DNA of 39,662 bases, from positions 1 through 39,662 of the forward strand of contig JAMCUH010000037.1 of NCBI GenBank assembly GCA_023379435.1, in the 5' to 3' direction. The position numbers and the translations under genes were made by a program. A model generated the notes under the pieces. It saw only the letters and a program-made list of their open reading frames with translations. It was not told where the DNA came from and did not search any database. Source of the stretch: Thermoplasmatota archaeon. GTDB taxonomy: Archaea; Thermoplasmatota; Thermoplasmata; Thermoplasmatales; Thermoplasmataceae. This document shows positions 25,204 to 33,171 of the stretch, one piece after another (the stretch's first letter is position 1; every line of letters begins with the position of its first letter).

Positions 25204-25848
25204 TTACTCTATAAGCCACGTTTCATCATCATATCTTATTTTCCCTGTTCCAGACAGAACCCCAAGATATCTCTTCAGTGACTCTTCATTTATTTCAAGA
25301 GAAAACCTCTCCTGAAGCTCAGATAAGAATTCCGGTGATGTTCCTGTTCTAAGTGGTGTTTTCATGATTAGATTATATATGTCCTCTGTGATATTCCATG
25401 GAAAAACAAACCATGCCCAGTTATCCTTGCTGATGGGTTCTGCAAAAAAATCTGGCGTATATTTGGAATGATCTATGTGAAGCATGGTGGCAGTTTTGAT
25501 CTCCACTGGGTTCATGGACTGCAGATGTTTGAGGGCAAGAAGCATACTTTCGCCGGTATCAGTTATATCGTCAACCACAAGTATTCTTTTGCCATTAATA
25601 TTCAAAATGCCCGAATCCTGTAATTTTGCTTTCCCATCAAGACTAGCAGTAATTCCCCAGTGCTCTGTCTTAACAGCATAGAGGTCCTTCACAAGAAGAA
25701 GATCAGAGAGGATCCTCCCAGGAATAAGACCTCCACGTGAAAGAGCTACAATTGCATCTGGTTTGTAATTAGACGATACCTTTTCGAATATCCTTTTGCA
25801 CCATTTTTCTATTTCTTCCCATGTAACAAGAGTGGCTTTAAACTCCAT
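25204..25848 (-). CDS. Purine-type phosphoribosyltransferase with C-terminal extension
   Basis: This 214-residue protein transfers a phosphoribosyl group from PRPP to a base. The PRPP-binding signature VVDDITDTGES is at 91-101. The early AIVALSRGGLIPG (33-45) supplies the loop that binds pyrophosphate, and AWFVFPWN (about 163-170) is typical of the xanthine/hypoxanthine-guanine group. About 40 residues at the end (RFSLEINEESLKRYLGVLSG onward) are extra relative to the minimal enzyme and look like a small helical or winged-helix add-on. Base specificity is not fixed by the sequence. It diverges from the SDR gene across 131 bases that hold a palindrome. Confidence 0.83.
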   Translation of the reverse strand: MEFKATLVTWEEIEKWCKRIFEKVSSNYKPDAIVALSRGGLIPGRILSDLLLVKDLYAVKTEHWGITASLDGKAKLQDSGILNINGKRILVVDDITDTGESMLLALKHLQSMNPVEIKTATMLHIDHSKYTPDFFAEPISKDNWAWFVFPWNITEDIYNLIMKTPLRTGTSPEFLSELQERFSLEINEESLKRYLGVLSGTGKIRYDDETWLIE

Positions 25849-25907
25849 TCTACGGAATTGACGCAGGAAATAATAATGTATCTCTTTGTTTTTCCGAAAC
25901 TTTCATA

Positions 25908-25927
25908 GATGGGAAAACTATCCCATC
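25908..25927. promoter_or_regulatory. Palindrome in a divergent promoter region
   Basis: GATGGGA and TCCCATC form a perfect 7-base inverted repeat with a 6-base spacer. It lies between the divergent phosphoribosyltransferase and SDR genes, about 25 bases upstream of the SDR TATA box (TTTTATATC at about 25950-25958). It could be an operator for either gene; there is no T-run to make it a terminator. Confidence 0.4.
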
Positions 25928-25979
25928 ACTCTTCCAAATACGATACTTATTTTATATCTTGACTTATCCTCACAGCAAT

Positions 25980-26825
25980 ATGACATTTCGTGGACTTCTG
26001 GATGGAAAAAACATTCTCATAACGGGTGGTGGCAGTGGCATTGGTAGAGCTATGGCGCAGCATTTCAGTGATATGGGTGCATCAATTGCTGTTCTTGGGA
26101 GACGGGAAATTAAACTAAAAGAAACAGCTGATCTTATCAAAAACAAGGGAGGAACAGCCTATTTTCACACCTGCGATGTCAGAAACACGGATCAGATCAA
26201 TGAAGCTATTGATTATTTTCTTGATAATATGAAAAATATAGATATCCTTGTGAACAATGCTGCTGGAAATTTCGTATCACCAACAGAAAAATTGTCTCCC
26301 CATGCGTTTGATTCCGTTGTGGGCATTGTTCTCCATGGTACCTTCTACGTGACACTGAATATGGGAAAGAGATGGATCAGCAATTCAAGGAAAGGAGTTG
26401 TTCTTGACATAGTCACAACGTACGCCTGGACTGGTTCTGCATTTGTTGTTCCATCGGCAGCCGCCAAAGCTGGTGTTCTTGCAATGGTGAGATCTCTTGC
26501 CGTTGAATGGGCCAGATATGGCATAAGGCATGTGGCCATAGCTCCAGGCCCTTTCCCAACAGAAGCAACAAAGAGGAACTTGTTTCCTATTCAGGACATG
26601 GAAAATAAGATCATTGATAGAATTCCGCTTGGAAGAACCGGAAGAATGGAGGAAATTTCAAACCTTGCTGCATTTCTTGTTTCCGATTATGCTGATTACA
26701 TAAATGGTGAGGTAGTTACCATAGATGGCGGAGAATGGTTGAAAGGTGCTGGGCAGTTCAACGATTTCCTTTCTTTAGATAAGGATCAGTGGGACCTGAT
26801 CAGAGAAATGTCAATGAAGAAATGA
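25980..26825 (+). CDS. SDR oxidoreductase resembling 2,4-dienoyl-CoA reductase
   Basis: This short-chain dehydrogenase has the cofactor motif TGGGSGIG at about 15-22 and NNAAGNF in the core. The catalytic region TTYAWTGSAFVVPSAAAK lacks the usual Y-x3-K but has a Tyr and Lys further apart, as in animal mitochondrial 2,4-dienoyl-CoA reductase (DECR1), whose remembered sequence is very similar there. The C-terminal part, with GRTGRMEEISNLAAFLVSDY and a GQFNDF tail, matches too. It probably reduces 2,4-dienoyl-CoA with NADPH in beta-oxidation of unsaturated acyl chains. The frame extends 7 codons upstream to a TTG, but TTTTATATC lies about 25 bases before the ATG at 25980, favouring a leaderless start there. 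Confidence 0.85.
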   Translation: MTFRGLLDGKNILITGGGSGIGRAMAQHFSDMGASIAVLGRREIKLKETADLIKNKGGTAYFHTCDVRNTDQINEAIDYFLDNMKNIDILVNNAAGNFVSPTEKLSPHAFDSVVGIVLHGTFYVTLNMGKRWISNSRKGVVLDIVTTYAWTGSAFVVPSAAAKAGVLAMVRSLAVEWARYGIRHVAIAPGPFPTEATKRNLFPIQDMENKIIDRIPLGRTGRMEEISNLAAFLVSDYADYINGEVVTIDGGEWLKGAGQFNDFLSLDKDQWDLIREMSMKK

Positions 26826-26930
26826 TGATCGGTCATGTAGAATTAACAATTTGTTCAGTTGTTGAGCTAATATTTTAATACAATCATTTGAATTTGGCAT
26901 TTGGTTTAAGAAATATTAAGAATTTTTGTC

Positions 26931-26938
26931 TTTTTTTT
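26931..26938 (+). terminator. T-run downstream of the SDR gene
   Basis: A TTTTTG run followed by eight T lies about 105 bases after the SDR stop in AT-rich sequence. This is a plausible archaeal intrinsic terminator; there is no hairpin. Confidence 0.35.
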
Positions 26939-27011
26939 AAATATTACCATGGTCATTTTGTAATACAATTAACTACATTTTATTTTAATATATGAAAAAA
27001 TTCATCTTTTC

Positions 27012-30000
27012 GTGTTTAAAAAATTGGTTATAATCGCCGGGACAGCTTTACTAATAGTGTCATTTCTTGGTCTATTCGGGCAAGGTGAAATTCAGGGTGC
27101 GAATATAAATTATACTCCTTACATTGGTCCAAATGTTACACCTTTTACCGGAAACGTTGTTATATACCCCAATGGTACATTTACTCCAGGAGCGCCTTTG
27201 AGCAAGAGTGGAGATAAATACACTCTCACATCTGAAATAGTTGGTTCATTAACTGATATGTTCAACGGAGCAATAATAAACGGTAATGGTTATATGATAA
27301 ACGGCACAGGGAAGGTTGCGTTCTATCTCGATAATGCTGGCAACGTAAGAATTTCTAACTTGAGCGTAATGGATGCATGCAAGGGGTTCGATTTGTATTA
27401 CGTATACAATGTCTCCATGGAAAATCTTGGATTCCAAGGAAAGATAAAATGCGGAATCTACATAGACTACGCGAATAATGTTGAGATAGAAAATAGTTTG
27501 GTGAATGGAACATCGTCGTTTGGCATTCTGTCCCAGTACGCCCACAATCTGGAAATCAATAATGATATCTTATCAAACAATTATGAGGGGATGTATCTTG
27601 TGGGAAGTAATGATGCAGTTGTAAAAAACAGCGTGTTTAATGACTCTCGTTATTATGGCTTTTTGGACCTCAATTCAAATAATTTATTCGTTAACAATGT
27701 CACGTTTCTCCATAATTATGAGTCACTGTTTGTCTGTTATTCCAGTCACGCTGATATTGAAGATATTAAAGTTTCCAATGGGACCTATCCTGTGTACTTT
27801 TCTTCTGATTCTAATTTTAGCCTTTCCAATTCCAGCATAACAGTTAACCAGGATTATACGTATATAGACCAATCCCAAAATGGAAAAATAGCAAACTCTT
27901 ATTTTTCAAAATCAGAGGATTGCATCATTCATTTATACAAATCGACAGGCATAGATCTTATTAATGACTCAATGAATCAGACAACTGATTGCAGTGACAT
28001 TTCATTATCAGAATCCTCTGTAATTGCATACAACAGCACTTTCAAATCCGTAGATTATGCCGTTTATGCGGATGGTGGTTCATTTTCTGCTTATTCTTCC
28101 TACTTTAATTCATCCAGGGATGTATTTTTTATCAGGGATGGAGCATCAATTCATTTGACAGGAGACATAATTGAAGAATCAAACACAACTTACATGCCAT
28201 TCACCACTAATGGTTTCTTCGGTTCCATCACTGTAAACAATAGTAAAATAGAAGCTCCCAAAGGTGGAGATTCCTACGCTTTCTACATGTATGAGTCTAA
28301 GTACAGCCAGAAGTCAGGCCAGATATCACTTAATAATGATGTTTTCAACAACTTTGCCTATGATGTTTACATTTATGATTTCCCCCTGGATAGCCTGGCT
28401 ATTAATGGAACTAGCTTTTACAATTCAAATATTCCTATTTACTCCCTTTGCGGAGCGCTAAAGGTTACTGTCACAAATAACAGGTTATATAACAATTCAC
28501 AATGCATGGTCTACATAGAAAATGCTGCTTCCTTTAACATCTCAGATAACAGGGTCCTGGGATCTCTTAGATGTGACGCATTTACGGTTTACGACACATT
28601 TTCCTATTCAGAAGTAGAAAACAATTTTGTAAATAATAGTGAATTATATGCCATGTATTTCTATTGCACAAATGACATCTATGTTAGCGGGAATACTATC
28701 AATAGCTCAGATGTTGGTATTTACTTTGAATATTCCCATGGATCATATATATCTGATAATTCAATTGAGAACAGCAAATATGGCATATACCTCTGCTGTT
28801 ACTCTCACGGTGCAATATACAATGACATTATAGATGCGTCCCATTACGGTATTTATCTATATGAGTCATATGTTAATCAGATCTACGGGAATATATTGAA
28901 CCACGACAATGACTCTCTTTATACATGTTACCCATATAATGACACATTCTTTGCAAATACCATTGAGAACACTTCAGTTGCTTTATACCTCTATGATGAT
29001 TTCTCCACTTATGACAATTGCTTTGTCACAATATACCACAATAACTTCATCAATTTCAGTAGTGTTGAGATAGCTTCCGGGTCGTTTGCTTTTTGGGACA
29101 TTTCTCCTCCCATTGGCGGAAACTACTGGAGCAATTACACCGGGACCGGTGTAAATGGCATTGGTTCTACGCCTGAAATTGTGAACGGGTCAAACATTGA
29201 TTATTATCCACTGACCCACAGGTGGATATTTTCCACAGTTACGTTTATTGAAAAAGGATTGCCAAATGGCTCAGAATGGGGTATCACTGCGGACTACAAA
29301 AACATGGTTGGCACAGGAAACATTGTCTACCAGGAAACAAACGGTCAGTTTATGAATGTAACATTCACCCCTGATCATGTAGCAGGATATGTTCCTGTAA
29401 AAACCAATTTCACACTTGATCTAAGAGACAACAATATGGTTGTATACGTATTTTACAAACCTTACAATTATACTGTTTCTTTCACAGAAACTGGTCTAAC
29501 ATCTGGAACAACATGGTCTATTGATCTGAATGGCGATATACTTTCATCATCGTCTGATACCATAACATTCAGCGTTCCTAACGGTACATACAATTATAGC
29601 ATAGCTGAGGTGAGAGGTTACAATATGACTGTATCATCTGGCCATGTGACAGTGAAGTCATCTTCCCCATCAGTAGCAGTGACATTCAGCGAAACAAGAT
29701 ATGCTTTAACGTTCACTGAAAAAGGTCTACCTGCTGGGATGATATGGTATGTGTCCATAAATGGACAGAACCTGTCTTCATCCAGTAATTCACTGACATT
29801 TTATGAGGTTAACGGCAATTACTCATACGCAGTCTATGCACCTTCAGGATATACTGTGGCGAATTCCACAGGTCAACATACAATAAGCTATTCCTCTGCA
29901 AATGTAAGCCTTACATTTACATCATCACAGGTGAAACCTAAAATTTCAAACTCAAATCTTTACATCGGCCTTGGCGGTGGAGCAGTTGTAGGTCTGGTTG

Positions 30001-30062
30001 TCGGTTCACTGGCAACAATGGCACTTATTCGCAGAAGAAGCCCGGGAAAAGGGAAGAGTTGA
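27012..30062 (+). CDS. Large surface protein: NosD-type beta-helix, three repeat domains, C-terminal anchor
   Basis: This 1016-residue secreted protein starts with a signal peptide (MFKKLVIIAGTALLIVSFLG, cleavage near 30). Residues of about 90-690 are short repeats rich in Asn, Ser and Tyr with patterns like 'NVEIENSLVNGTSSFGI', typical of right-handed parallel beta-helix (NosD/CASH) domains, ending in GGNYWSNYTGTGVNGIG. Three domains of about 77 residues follow, each opening with an FTEKGLPxG-like motif (about 743, 822 and 898). A transmembrane helix (983-1006) and basic tail RRRSPGKGKS anchor it. Many N-x-S/T sites suggest glycosylation. It starts with GTG at 27012; TTTTAATATATG just upstream fits a leaderless start. 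The region is more AT-rich than its neighbours. Confidence 0.86.
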   Translation: MFKKLVIIAGTALLIVSFLGLFGQGEIQGANINYTPYIGPNVTPFTGNVVIYPNGTFTPGAPLSKSGDKYTLTSEIVGSLTDMFNGAIINGNGYMINGTGKVAFYLDNAGNVRISNLSVMDACKGFDLYYVYNVSMENLGFQGKIKCGIYIDYANNVEIENSLVNGTSSFGILSQYAHNLEINNDILSNNYEGMYLVGSNDAVVKNSVFNDSRYYGFLDLNSNNLFVNNVTFLHNYESLFVCYSSHADIEDIKVSNGTYPVYFSSDSNFSLSNSSITVNQDYTYIDQSQNGKIANSYFSKSEDCIIHLYKSTGIDLINDSMNQTTDCSDISLSESSVIAYNSTFKSVDYAVYADGGSFSAYSSYFNSSRDVFFIRDGASIHLTGDIIEESNTTYMPFTTNGFFGSITVNNSKIEAPKGGDSYAFYMYESKYSQKSGQISLNNDVFNNFAYDVYIYDFPLDSLAINGTSFYNSNIPIYSLCGALKVTVTNNRLYNNSQCMVYIENAASFNISDNRVLGSLRCDAFTVYDTFSYSEVENNFVNNSELYAMYFYCTNDIYVSGNTINSSDVGIYFEYSHGSYISDNSIENSKYGIYLCCYSHGAIYNDIIDASHYGIYLYESYVNQIYGNILNHDNDSLYTCYPYNDTFFANTIENTSVALYLYDDFSTYDNCFVTIYHNNFINFSSVEIASGSFAFWDISPPIGGNYWSNYTGTGVNGIGSTPEIVNGSNIDYYPLTHRWIFSTVTFIEKGLPNGSEWGITADYKNMVGTGNIVYQETNGQFMNVTFTPDHVAGYVPVKTNFTLDLRDNNMVVYVFYKPYNYTVSFTETGLTSGTTWSIDLNGDILSSSSDTITFSVPNGTYNYSIAEVRGYNMTVSSGHVTVKSSSPSVAVTFSETRYALTFTEKGLPAGMIWYVSINGQNLSSSSNSLTFYEVNGNYSYAVYAPSGYTVANSTGQHTISYSSANVSLTFTSSQVKPKISNSNLYIGLGGGAVVGLVVGSLATMALIRRRSPGKGKS

Positions 30063-30145
30063 ATACTTTTCCCGTACAATCTTATTTTTTTACAACGCAA
30101 AAATTTCGCTATTGATTTGCAAAGATTAATCATTCTGATATTCCT

Positions 30146-30333
30146 ATGTTGGACATGGATGAAATAACTGTCTGCCCGCAATGCGCTTCAATACATGTAT
30201 CCTGGGTTGCCGGAGGCATTGCAGGAGCCATTTACAATGCGATGAATGCGGTTATGTGGGAAGTTTCGTTCTTCAGGTTAAACCAAAGGACCTGGAGAAA
30301 TTCCAAGCGGAACTTCGAAAGGAAAAGGACTGA
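30146..30333 (+). pseudogene. Small zinc-ribbon protein interrupted by a frameshift
   Basis: Reading from ATG 30146 gives MLDMDEITVCPQCASIHVSW and then AGGIAGAIY. At 30236-30238 the meaningful reading moves to another frame, CDECGYVGSFVLQVKPKD, ending at TGA 30331-30333. Joined, the two halves make a 62-residue zinc ribbon with CPxC and CxxC knuckles and a charged helical tail, a common small archaeal protein of unknown role. One inserted base after AA at 30236-30237 would restore it (Y-[KN]-C-D-E-C). The uninterrupted first frame runs on to 30349 with no sensible sequence. It may be a true mutation, a sequencing error, or a translated frameshift. ATG at 30155 is an alternative start. Confidence 0.65.
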
Positions 30334-30349
30334 GATTTTTAGATATTAG

Positions 30350-30656
30350 GTGCGCTAAAAATACTTCGGATTCCACCCTTTCATAAACGTTTGAATAGAA
30401 TGTTTTTCCGGAAAAGAAGTGTGAAACTAGGGTGAACGCTCTGTCACATTTTAGGAAAAAAACAGCGATTCACCTCACGTATTTCTAAAATCAACCGTGA
30501 GAGGAGAAACCATGTGTGCAAGAAGTTACCGTGGTGACATGGTTTCCTTAAAAGCAAATTGTAGTGATGTAATACCATTACCGTCACAAATGATCCTGAC
30601 GAAACCATTTCTGTTAGTATGTTTTTTAATTCTCACTGATGATACCATGACTGATA
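30350..30656. other. Palindrome-rich intergenic region
   Basis: This 300-base gap upstream of the sugar kinase gene holds a 12-base perfect palindrome TTTTCCGGAAAA (30404-30415), a possible stem TGTGA/TCACA around 30421-30454, a stem CTCACG/CGTGAG around 30475-30502, and a 10-base stem GAAACCATGT/ACATGGTTTC (30506-30515 and 30537-30546). This concentration is not seen elsewhere in the window. It could be a structured RNA or leader. A 54-codon frame also starts inside the last stem. Confidence 0.45.
30506..30546. repeat. 10-base inverted repeat (hairpin) with 21-base loop
   Basis: GAAACCATGT and ACATGGTTTC pair perfectly. On the plus strand the left arm contains an ATG preceded by GAGAGGAG, so the stem would hide that start codon in RNA. 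No T-run follows directly, so a terminator role is unlikely. Confidence 0.5.
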
Positions 30657-30676
30657 ATGATGATTGTTTCTATTGA
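30512..30676 (+). CDS. Tentative 54-residue ORF upstream of the sugar kinase
   Basis: ATG at 30512 follows GAGGAG by 5 bases and opens a 54-codon frame starting MCARSYRGDMVSLKANCSD and containing a hydrophobic stretch (about residues 32-41, PFLLVCFLIL). Its TGA overlaps the start of the following sugar kinase gene by 20 bases. The Shine-Dalgarno is good, but the protein matches nothing I know and its start lies in a hairpin. It may be a short leader or chance. Confidence 0.25.
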   Translation: MCARSYRGDMVSLKANCSDVIPLPSQMILTKPFLLVCFLILTDDTMTDNDDCFY

Positions 30677-31649
30677 CGGTGGAGCCACGAAAACTTGTTC
30701 GGCTGTTTACGATGACACCAAAAATAACGTAATATCAGTTGGAGTGTCAGGCCCTTCTAATTTTGTTTCAGTGAGCGAAGAAACTGCCTACAGAAACATT
30801 AGACTCGCATTTGATCGTTCTATGCAAAAGGTTTCCTTGAGGAAAGACGATATAGATTCGGTTATTCTGGGGATCGCTGGAGTTGGTGACTCCAGGGAGG
30901 ATTCGGAAAGAGGTTACAATATTGTAAAGAGGGTCCTCGGGAGCACGGAATTTGAATTGTTCAACGACGGCTACTTTGCTTACAGAGCGGCAAACTTGTT
31001 TTCAGACGGTGCCGTATTCGCATCAGGCACTGGGAGTGTTGGTTTTTTTCAGAAGGAGAATGAAATTCACAGGACAGGTGGATGGGGTTGGTTTGCAGGT
31101 GATGAGGGATCGGCTTCATGGATCTCAAAAATGGCCATAAATTCGGCTCAGAGGCAGCATGATGGCATCATAGCCGGCAGATCCTTCATAGAAGCAGTTG
31201 AAAAATATTTTGGTGAGGAACTGAGGGAATGCGTCGGGAAACTTGAAAGAAATCATGAGAAAAGAAGGGTTGCACTTCTTTGTCCTGCTGTTGCAGACCT
31301 TGCGAAGAAAGGTGATCAGACTGCCGTTGGAATATTTGATGAAGCCGCTGATTACGTAGCAAGAGCACTAAAGGCAATGCTCGTCAATTTTCAGGGTGAA
31401 GCTTTGAAGTCAGTTATCGGTGGTCTCGTCCTTTCGGGGGATTTTTTCAGAGATCTCATAACAAGAAAAATGAAAAGTAAAATCGGGTTCTATTACGGCT
31501 ATCAGGTGTGTGTTGGTGGCATTGTCATTGAGAGCCTAAAAAAAGGATACAATATGAACACAGAAATCAGGGACAGATGCATGAACACTGTGGATTCAAT
31601 GATCAGATCAATGCCGGAGGAGGAAAGAATCCAATCGCTAGGTTACTGA
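30657..31649 (+). CDS. BadF/BcrA-type sugar kinase, probably 2-keto-3-deoxygluconate kinase
   Basis: This 330-residue ASKHA-fold ATPase has the phosphate-1 motif SIDGGATKTCSAV (about 5-17), GTGSVGFF (about 124-131), and the domain signature GGWGWFAGDEGSASWIS (about 138-154). These are the marks of the BadF/BadG/BcrA/BcrD and N-acetylglucosamine kinase family. In Thermoplasma acidophilum a member of this family was shown to be a KDG kinase, a new class of sugar kinase; that fact is from memory. With glucose dehydrogenase and a KDG-aldolase-like gene in the same window, KDG kinase is the best guess and N-acetylglucosamine kinase the alternative. It lacks the cysteine ligands of benzoyl-CoA reductase activators. 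Confidence 0.75.
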   Translation: MMIVSIDGGATKTCSAVYDDTKNNVISVGVSGPSNFVSVSEETAYRNIRLAFDRSMQKVSLRKDDIDSVILGIAGVGDSREDSERGYNIVKRVLGSTEFELFNDGYFAYRAANLFSDGAVFASGTGSVGFFQKENEIHRTGGWGWFAGDEGSASWISKMAINSAQRQHDGIIAGRSFIEAVEKYFGEELRECVGKLERNHEKRRVALLCPAVADLAKKGDQTAVGIFDEAADYVARALKAMLVNFQGEALKSVIGGLVLSGDFFRDLITRKMKSKIGFYYGYQVCVGGIVIESLKKGYNMNTEIRDRCMNTVDSMIRSMPEEERIQSLGY

Positions 31650-31705
31650 TTTTTTGTTCATTTTAAGTGCATTTACGATTTTTCGGGAAGAAATTACTGA
31701 CCAAA

Positions 31706-32110
31706 TCATATCCGCTTAGCTGAATTAGCCATTTCAGTGAGCAGTGACGTATACTTCATCAATTTAGCAGTGTTACCAGACGTTCGAATGGCACCATTGA
31801 AAATGCATGGAATTATGTCTGCGTCTCCAGAGAATATCATTTCCCAAACGGTTGCTTCACCCTCCAGAATATATCCATCATTCCTGATACCGTTCCTCGG
31901 TGAATAGATAATGCTGAAGCACTTTCCATGAATAAGTTTTAGTATTATCTCGATTCTTTTCCCCTTCTTCAGAATAGAGGAATTATCGTCACCAATAATT
32001 CTCAGTGCAAGATCATCATCCCAGTCTGAGGATGCTTTCTGAAAATCGCTGTTATCGTTCATGCTGTTTTTCAGTTCTTCAAACCATTCCAGGGAAAACA
32101 TGCTGCTCAT
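31706..32110 (-). CDS. SCP2 sterol-carrier-like domain protein
   Basis: This single-domain protein of about 134 residues shows the SCP2 pattern: N-terminal FSLEWFEELKNSMNDN, a middle beta sheet (IEIILKLIHGKCFSIIYSPR), the segment EGEATVWEMIFSGDADII and a C-terminal helix with RTSGNTAKLMKYTSLLTEM. SCP2 domains bind lipids or acyl-CoA in a hydrophobic tunnel. It may go with fatty-acid genes such as the dienoyl-CoA-reductase-like SDR, though they are not adjacent. The frame can open at TTG 32122 or ATG 32110 or 32101. A TATA box centred near 32136 places transcription start near 32110, so the leaderless ATG at 32110 is preferred. Confidence 0.75.
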   Translation of the reverse strand: MSSMFSLEWFEELKNSMNDNSDFQKASSDWDDDLALRIIGDDNSSILKKGKRIEIILKLIHGKCFSIIYSPRNGIRNDGYILEGEATVWEMIFSGDADIIPCIFNGAIRTSGNTAKLMKYTSLLTEMANSAKRI

Positions 32111-32122
32111 GAGAATCGTCAA

Positions 32123-32467
32123 ATCTTCGCTGATATAAAAAGGATGATGTTATGTGAAGCAACCCATTAGCATGATTGATGCTTTAGATATGAAACCTGC
32201 AGACCTATCTGTGAAGGAAAAACAATCACAATGGAAAGTCTATCACATGATCATAATGTTTCGTATTTTTCGGGGAAAGCTTCTTACCTTTAACATAAAA
32301 TGCCACTGAAAATAAGAGGGGTAACAAAATATTTACGGAAAGTTCTGTAAATTTCAAAACATGCAACATGGAGATTACTTCCTTCTTTCTTGTAAACAAA
32401 ATAAAGGAGTTACACTATGAATGGTGTAATGACCATACTACCATAAGTCATTTATCACCTTAATTCT
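32123..32467. other. Intergenic region with a two-way TATA box and a doubtful small ORF
   Basis: GATATAAAAAGG at 32132-32143 reads as a TATA box on the plus strand and, as CCTTTTTATATC, on the minus strand toward the SCP2 gene. On the plus strand a frame from GTG 32154 (or ATG 32172) to TGA 32307-32309 encodes up to 51 residues including MIDALDMKPADLSVKEKQ. It sits at the right distance from the TATA box, but the protein is unrecognised. Further right, GGAG at 32406 precedes only a 9-codon frame. Confidence 0.4.
32154..32309 (+). CDS. Doubtful 51-residue ORF, unrecognised
   Basis: The frame opens at GTG 32154; ATG at 32172 is 6 codons later and lies 36 bases after the TATA centre. The early part (IDALDMKPADLSVKEKQSQW) has protein-like composition and the end is basic and hydrophobic (FRIFRGKLLTFNIKCH). 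There is no Shine-Dalgarno. It could be a small leaderless gene, a gene fragment, or chance. Confidence 0.25.
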   Translation: MKQPISMIDALDMKPADLSVKEKQSQWKVYHMIIMFRIFRGKLLTFNIKCH

Positions 32468-32986
32468 TCAAGGTCTTTCTGCATTTATGTGTGATATTCT
32501 ATCCCCCATCATGAAGAATTTTCCCTGATGATATATGAGAGGCTTTTTCGTATTATCGTAGTAACCATCCAGTACCCTTCCAATAAAAATTGCATGATCA
32601 CCGGCCTGAATCTCGTTTTCAACAGAACACTCAAAATTTGAAATTGCACCATCCACAAGAGGAGCTCTTATACTATGCCCATAAAACAGCGGAAATTTTG
32701 CAATTGAAAATTTATCTGTGTCTTTCAAGGAATAATTTCCAGCTATGTGGGCTAATCCAGCCTGCTCTTGTGAACAATAACTGACGCCGAATTCCCCAGA
32801 TCCTCTGATCATTTCGTAGGTTTCACGCTCATAGCTGACAAAAACAGCTATGAGAAACGGGTCAATGGATGCTCTGATCGACCACTCCGCAGACATTACA
32901 TTTTCTTTGCCCTTGTAAAATGAAGTGACAAGTGCCACCGTCGTTGTTGTGAACCTCTGAGATTTCTCAATATCTCTTACTCTCAC
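32468..32986 (-). CDS. Flavin reductase-like FMN-binding protein
   Basis: This 172-residue protein is of the flavin reductase/FMN-binding split-barrel family. Conserved stretches are TTTVALVTSFYKGKENVMSA (about 14-33), where the flavin phosphate is usually held, then FGVSYCSQEQAGLAHIAG and ECSVENEIQAGDHAIFIGRV (about 118-137). Members reduce FMN/FAD with NAD(P)H for a partner monooxygenase, or bind flavin for other redox use. The start is GTG at 32986, well supported by a GGTGAT Shine-Dalgarno 9 bases upstream and a TATA-like AGATATATATG before that. The partner is unknown; the P450 in this window is not adjacent. Confidence 0.8.
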   Translation of the reverse strand: MRVRDIEKSQRFTTTTVALVTSFYKGKENVMSAEWSIRASIDPFLIAVFVSYERETYEMIRGSGEFGVSYCSQEQAGLAHIAGNYSLKDTDKFSIAKFPLFYGHSIRAPLVDGAISNFECSVENEIQAGDHAIFIGRVLDGYYDNTKKPLIYHQGKFFMMGDRISHINAERP

Positions 32987-33171
32987 AGTCCTGCATCACC
33001 ATGACATCATATATATCTGACTGCAAATTTGGATTGCAAATAAATAAAAATTCTAACATTATGAGCACAGTTATGCAAAGTACCTCATTTTAGGATCATC
33101 GCATGGAATTTTTATCTTTGAAGCTCGCCAGATAATTTAGTTTAAGAATAACATTGATCCTGAAGATATAA

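Noticed and set aside
30635-30672. Another C/D-box-like cluster (TGATGA, CTGA, ATGATGA) just before the sugar kinase
   Set aside because: The guide between the boxes would be only about 8 bases and the second box is the start codon region of the kinase; it is explained by coding sequence.
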